A stretch of 27,209 nucleotides of DNA from CAYPNF01 sp964411985 (lineage in GTDB: Bacteria > Verrucomicrobiota > Verrucomicrobiia > Limisphaerales > J093): contig CAYPNF010000088.1 of the NCBI GenBank assembly GCA_964411985.1, positions 1 to 27,209 of the forward strand, written 5' to 3'. The notes below the pieces were generated by a model that did no database searches, was not told the origin of the DNA, and saw only the letters and a program-made list of their open reading frames with translations. Below are positions 25,452-27,209 of this stretch, piece by piece. The position numbers and the translations under genes were made by a program. Every line of letters starts with the position of its first letter. Position 1 is the first letter of the stretch.

Positions 25452-26501
25452 TCAAACTCTTGGAGGGTTGCCGGGCGGGCGTTTCCCGCCACAAGAACCT
25501 CGGACGATGAGCGAGGTGGGTAACTGGAGAAGTTTCGGTTTCAGATTCGGTTTGGCGATCCGCTCCAGTAGGCGCAGCATCGCGTGTTGGCCAAGTTCCA
25601 TCGGCTGCTGATCCACCGAGCTCAGATCGAGGTAAGTGCTGAAGTCGTAGTTCGCGTAGCCGACCAGTGCGAGATCCTCAGGAATGCGGACGCCCTTTTG
25701 CCGCAACAGGGGGAGGCCCTCCGCCAAGCGGCGATCGTTAGCGGCGAAGACAGCGGTGGGAGGCTCCTTGATTCCTAGGAGTTTTCCGAACAACTTAGCA
25801 CCATTCTCGCGAAGATAGGCGTCGCCCACTACCAAGCTTGCGTCATACGGAATACCGGCCTCTTGCAGCGCATCGCGATAGCCCTGCTGACGGGCTCGTG
25901 AGGAACTGGTGAGACTGCCTGCGCTGAGATGCCCGATGCGTCGATGTCCCAATGAAATCAGGTGGCGAACCGCCTGTTGTGCGCCCGCCTGGTCATCACT
26001 GACCACGCTATCCACCCTCCCCGCCATGCTTGCCTCATCCACCACCACGCAGGGAATCCCTGCCTGCTCGGCCGTATCCAGGCGAGCGGCCAATGCTGAC
26101 AGGGTCGATTCTCCGGTGACAACAATCAGGCCATCGACCTGCTGTCCCAGTAACAGGTCAAGCTGGCGGGATTCAACCTCCGGGTGGTGTCGGGTGTGCG
26201 CCACCAGGATTCGGTGATCCTGATCCCACGCGGCGGCCTGCACCCCCTCGGCAATTTGCGCCACGAAACTGCTCGAGAGCGAAGGGACTAATAGTCCAAC
26301 CGTGTGGGTCCGCCCGCGCAGGAGACTTCGTGCGAGCTGGTTGGCCCGATACCCAAGGCGCTCAGCCGTCTCCCGAACCCGCTGCCTGGTCATATCCGAA
26401 ATGGCAATATCCGTCCGCCCGTTTAAGACCAGCGACACAGTCGTCTGGGAGACCCCGGCGGCGCGAGCGACGTCCTGGCTGTTAGGTAGTCTTGCTTTCA
26501 A
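25452..26501 (-). CDS. LacI/GalR-family transcriptional regulator
   Basis: This 349-residue regulator has the LacI helix-turn-helix NSQDVARAAGVSQTTVSLVLNG at residues 7-28. The hinge helix is YRANQLARSLLRGRT with the conserved L-A-R-S-L core. A periplasmic-binding-protein-like sugar domain follows: TVGLLVPSLSSSFVAQIAEG, VDGLIVV, HLISLGHRRIGHLSAG, AVFAANDRRLAEG and DLALVGYANYDFSTYLDL. Such proteins repress sugar-use genes until a sugar ligand binds. The start is TTG at 26501; no ATG or GTG precedes the helix-turn-helix. The remnant, GH9 and beta-helix genes follow on the same strand, so it likely regulates this unit and itself through the operator at 26501-26516. Its sugar ligand is unknown. 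Confidence 0.92.
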   Translation of the reverse strand: MKARLPNSQDVARAAGVSQTTVSLVLNGRTDIAISDMTRQRVRETAERLGYRANQLARSLLRGRTHTVGLLVPSLSSSFVAQIAEGVQAAAWDQDHRILVAHTRHHPEVESRQLDLLLGQQVDGLIVVTGESTLSALAARLDTAEQAGIPCVVVDEASMAGRVDSVVSDDQAGAQQAVRHLISLGHRRIGHLSAGSLTSSSRARQQGYRDALQEAGIPYDASLVVGDAYLRENGAKLFGKLLGIKEPPTAVFAANDRRLAEGLPLLRQKGVRIPEDLALVGYANYDFSTYLDLSSVDQQPMELGQHAMLRLLERIAKPNLKPKLLQLPTSLIVRGSCGGKRPPGNPPRV

Positions 26502-26516
26502 CTAAACCGTATTAGT
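26501..26516. promoter_or_regulatory. candidate LacI-type operator over the lacI start
   Basis: ACTAAACCGTATTAGT has arms ACTAA/TTAGT and a central CpG, six of eight mirrored positions matching. A palindrome centred on CG is the standard LacI/GalR operator form. It overlaps the TTG start by one base and the -10 region of the lacI promoter, the right place for autorepression. Assignment to this regulator is inferred. Confidence 0.5.
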
Positions 26517-26541
26517 AAAGACATCCGAATCCCCCCGTCAA
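26512..26541 (-). promoter_or_regulatory. probable lacI / carbohydrate-operon promoter
   Basis: On the minus strand TTGACG (26541-26536) is followed after 18 bases by TACTAA (26517-26512). The -35 element is good and the -10 element is mediocre. Transcription would start within a few bases of the TTG codon, so the mRNA would be nearly leaderless. The operator overlaps the -10 element. Confidence 0.4.
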
Positions 26542-26559
26542 GTGTATCTTCCTGATCAC

Positions 26560-26577
26560 GGACCAGAATATTGGTCC
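26560..26577. promoter_or_regulatory. inverted repeat GGACCA-N6-TGGTCC in the divergent intergenic region
   Basis: Two perfect 6-bp arms flank the bases GAATAT. The 18-bp site lies upstream of the lacI -35 element and about 100 bases before the divergent membrane-protein gene. It differs from the CG-centred site at 26501-26516, so it may bind a different regulator. The rest of 26502-26680 has only a weak TACAAT (26620-26625) that could be a -10 element for the plus-strand gene. Confidence 0.35.
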
Positions 26578-26680
26578 TTCCGCGGAGCAGAACGGCGTTC
26601 GAAGATTCGTCATTTGTGTTACAATCCTTGGATCGGTCTGTAATGGCGTGGTACTGCCGCGGAGGTCACAGTGCCTGAAA

Positions 26681-27121
26681 ATGACCTCGATCTCTCGCTT
26701 GCTTTTCTCAATTGTGACCTTGGTGTTTCTGGGATTGGGTATTCTAGCGATGGAGTCGCTAACCAGGCCTGTGCAAGCCTTCGGGCATTGGATGGCTGCC
26801 ACGGGATTACTCTTCGGGGGTGGGGCCATGGTTTTGTGGCCCCGGCAGCTCCTGGCCCGGAATGCCGGCACCGTGGGTACGCGGCGGCCAGGTGTCGCCC
26901 GGGGATTTGGGGTGTTCGGATTGGTAATGGCCCTGTTCTTTCAAGCCATGGCCAGCGTTTGGGCCGGTCGGTTCCAATGGCTTGTGTTTGTGGTGGGCCT
27001 TGCGGCCAGCACACTGTGTGCCTTTGTTGGATTACGCCACCTGAGGCGCGGGCTTAATGCCCCAAGGCTGCGGAATGAGTCAGAGGCGGTTCGAGCGCGC
27101 TCACGGGTTGACTCAGATTAA
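26681..27121 (+). CDS. small membrane protein of unknown function
   Basis: The family was not recognised. The 146-residue product is strongly hydrophobic, with about four membrane helices: ISRLLFSIVTLVFLGLGIL, WMAATGLLFGGGAMVLW, GVFGLVMALFFQAMASVW and WLVFVVGLAASTLCAFVGL. A charged C-terminal tail follows (RHLRRGLNAPRLRNESEAVR), probably cytoplasmic by the positive-inside rule. A GGAGG at 26661-26665 is 15 bases from this ATG and only 5 from a GTG at 26671 in another frame. The membrane frame was preferred because its product has regular helices and a basic tail. It is divergent from lacI; nothing ties it to carbohydrate use. The 88 bases after the stop show only a weak GGGGCC/GGCCCC stem at 27178-27197. 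Confidence 0.65.
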   Translation: MTSISRLLFSIVTLVFLGLGILAMESLTRPVQAFGHWMAATGLLFGGGAMVLWPRQLLARNAGTVGTRRPGVARGFGVFGLVMALFFQAMASVWAGRFQWLVFVVGLAASTLCAFVGLRHLRRGLNAPRLRNESEAVRARSRVDSD

Positions 27122-27209
27122 AAGACAACGGGGAGGCGAAATCGGCGGTATAAGCCTGCAACTCAGACACTGGGGAGGGGGCCTTTGGAATGGCCCCAGG
27201 AGGGGCGGT

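Noticed and set aside
208..26516. Shared ACTAAAC sequence in the TetR operator and the LacI-type operator as evidence of common regulation
   Set aside because: Only seven bases are shared, the palindrome centres differ (AT-spaced versus CG-centred), and the regulators are from different families; chance is sufficient.

Overview
The window looks like chromosomal DNA of a Gram-negative, polysaccharide-degrading bacterium, most likely of the Verrucomicrobiota (PVC group). This is an inference from gene style: many exported hydrolases, a very large secreted multidomain protein, a UroD-like methyltransferase homologue, a lipid-anchored sugar-isomerase-like protein with a twin-arginine signal, few Shine-Dalgarno sequences and GC-rich DNA. 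No rRNA, tRNA, CRISPR array, insertion sequence or phage gene was found.

Left part (1-6726, + strand): a self-contained efflux operon. A TetR repressor gene with tandem palindromic operator sites is followed by a lipoprotein membrane-fusion protein. Next comes one 1534-residue ORF that joins a complete HAE1-type RND pump to a complete outer-membrane factor, with a lipobox at the junction. This is the most unusual feature of the window.

Middle part (6743-15950): a minus-strand pair (flavin reductase, then a UroD-like protein) converges on the efflux operon. Divergent from it are asnA (ammonia-dependent asparagine synthetase) and an exported PQQ-type beta-propeller protein. A membrane-anchored alpha/beta hydrolase converges on these. 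Divergent from the hydrolase is a 1154-residue secreted protein with a 221-residue tandem duplication followed by Ig-like, CBM6-like and PA14-like regions.

Right part (16079-26501, - strand): genes that read as carbohydrate breakdown. Read 5'->3' they are a LacI-type regulator (TTG start, candidate operator over its own promoter), a truncated remnant of a secreted glycoside hydrolase, a GH9-type cellulase with a CBM3-like C-terminus, a double beta-helix pectate-lyase-3/GH55-like protein, an exported PrxQ/BCP-type peroxiredoxin, a Tat-exported sugar isomerase/epimerase-like protein, a large two-domain acetylxylan-esterase-like hydrolase and an exported-looking protein-L-isoaspartate methyltransferase. 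No sugar transporter or SusC/D pair lies inside the window. A small membrane protein of unknown function is divergent from lacI at the right end.

Family assignments come from motifs recognised by eye; no database search was run. Start codons were chosen from signal peptides, family N-termini and spacing, because ribosome binding sites are mostly weak.
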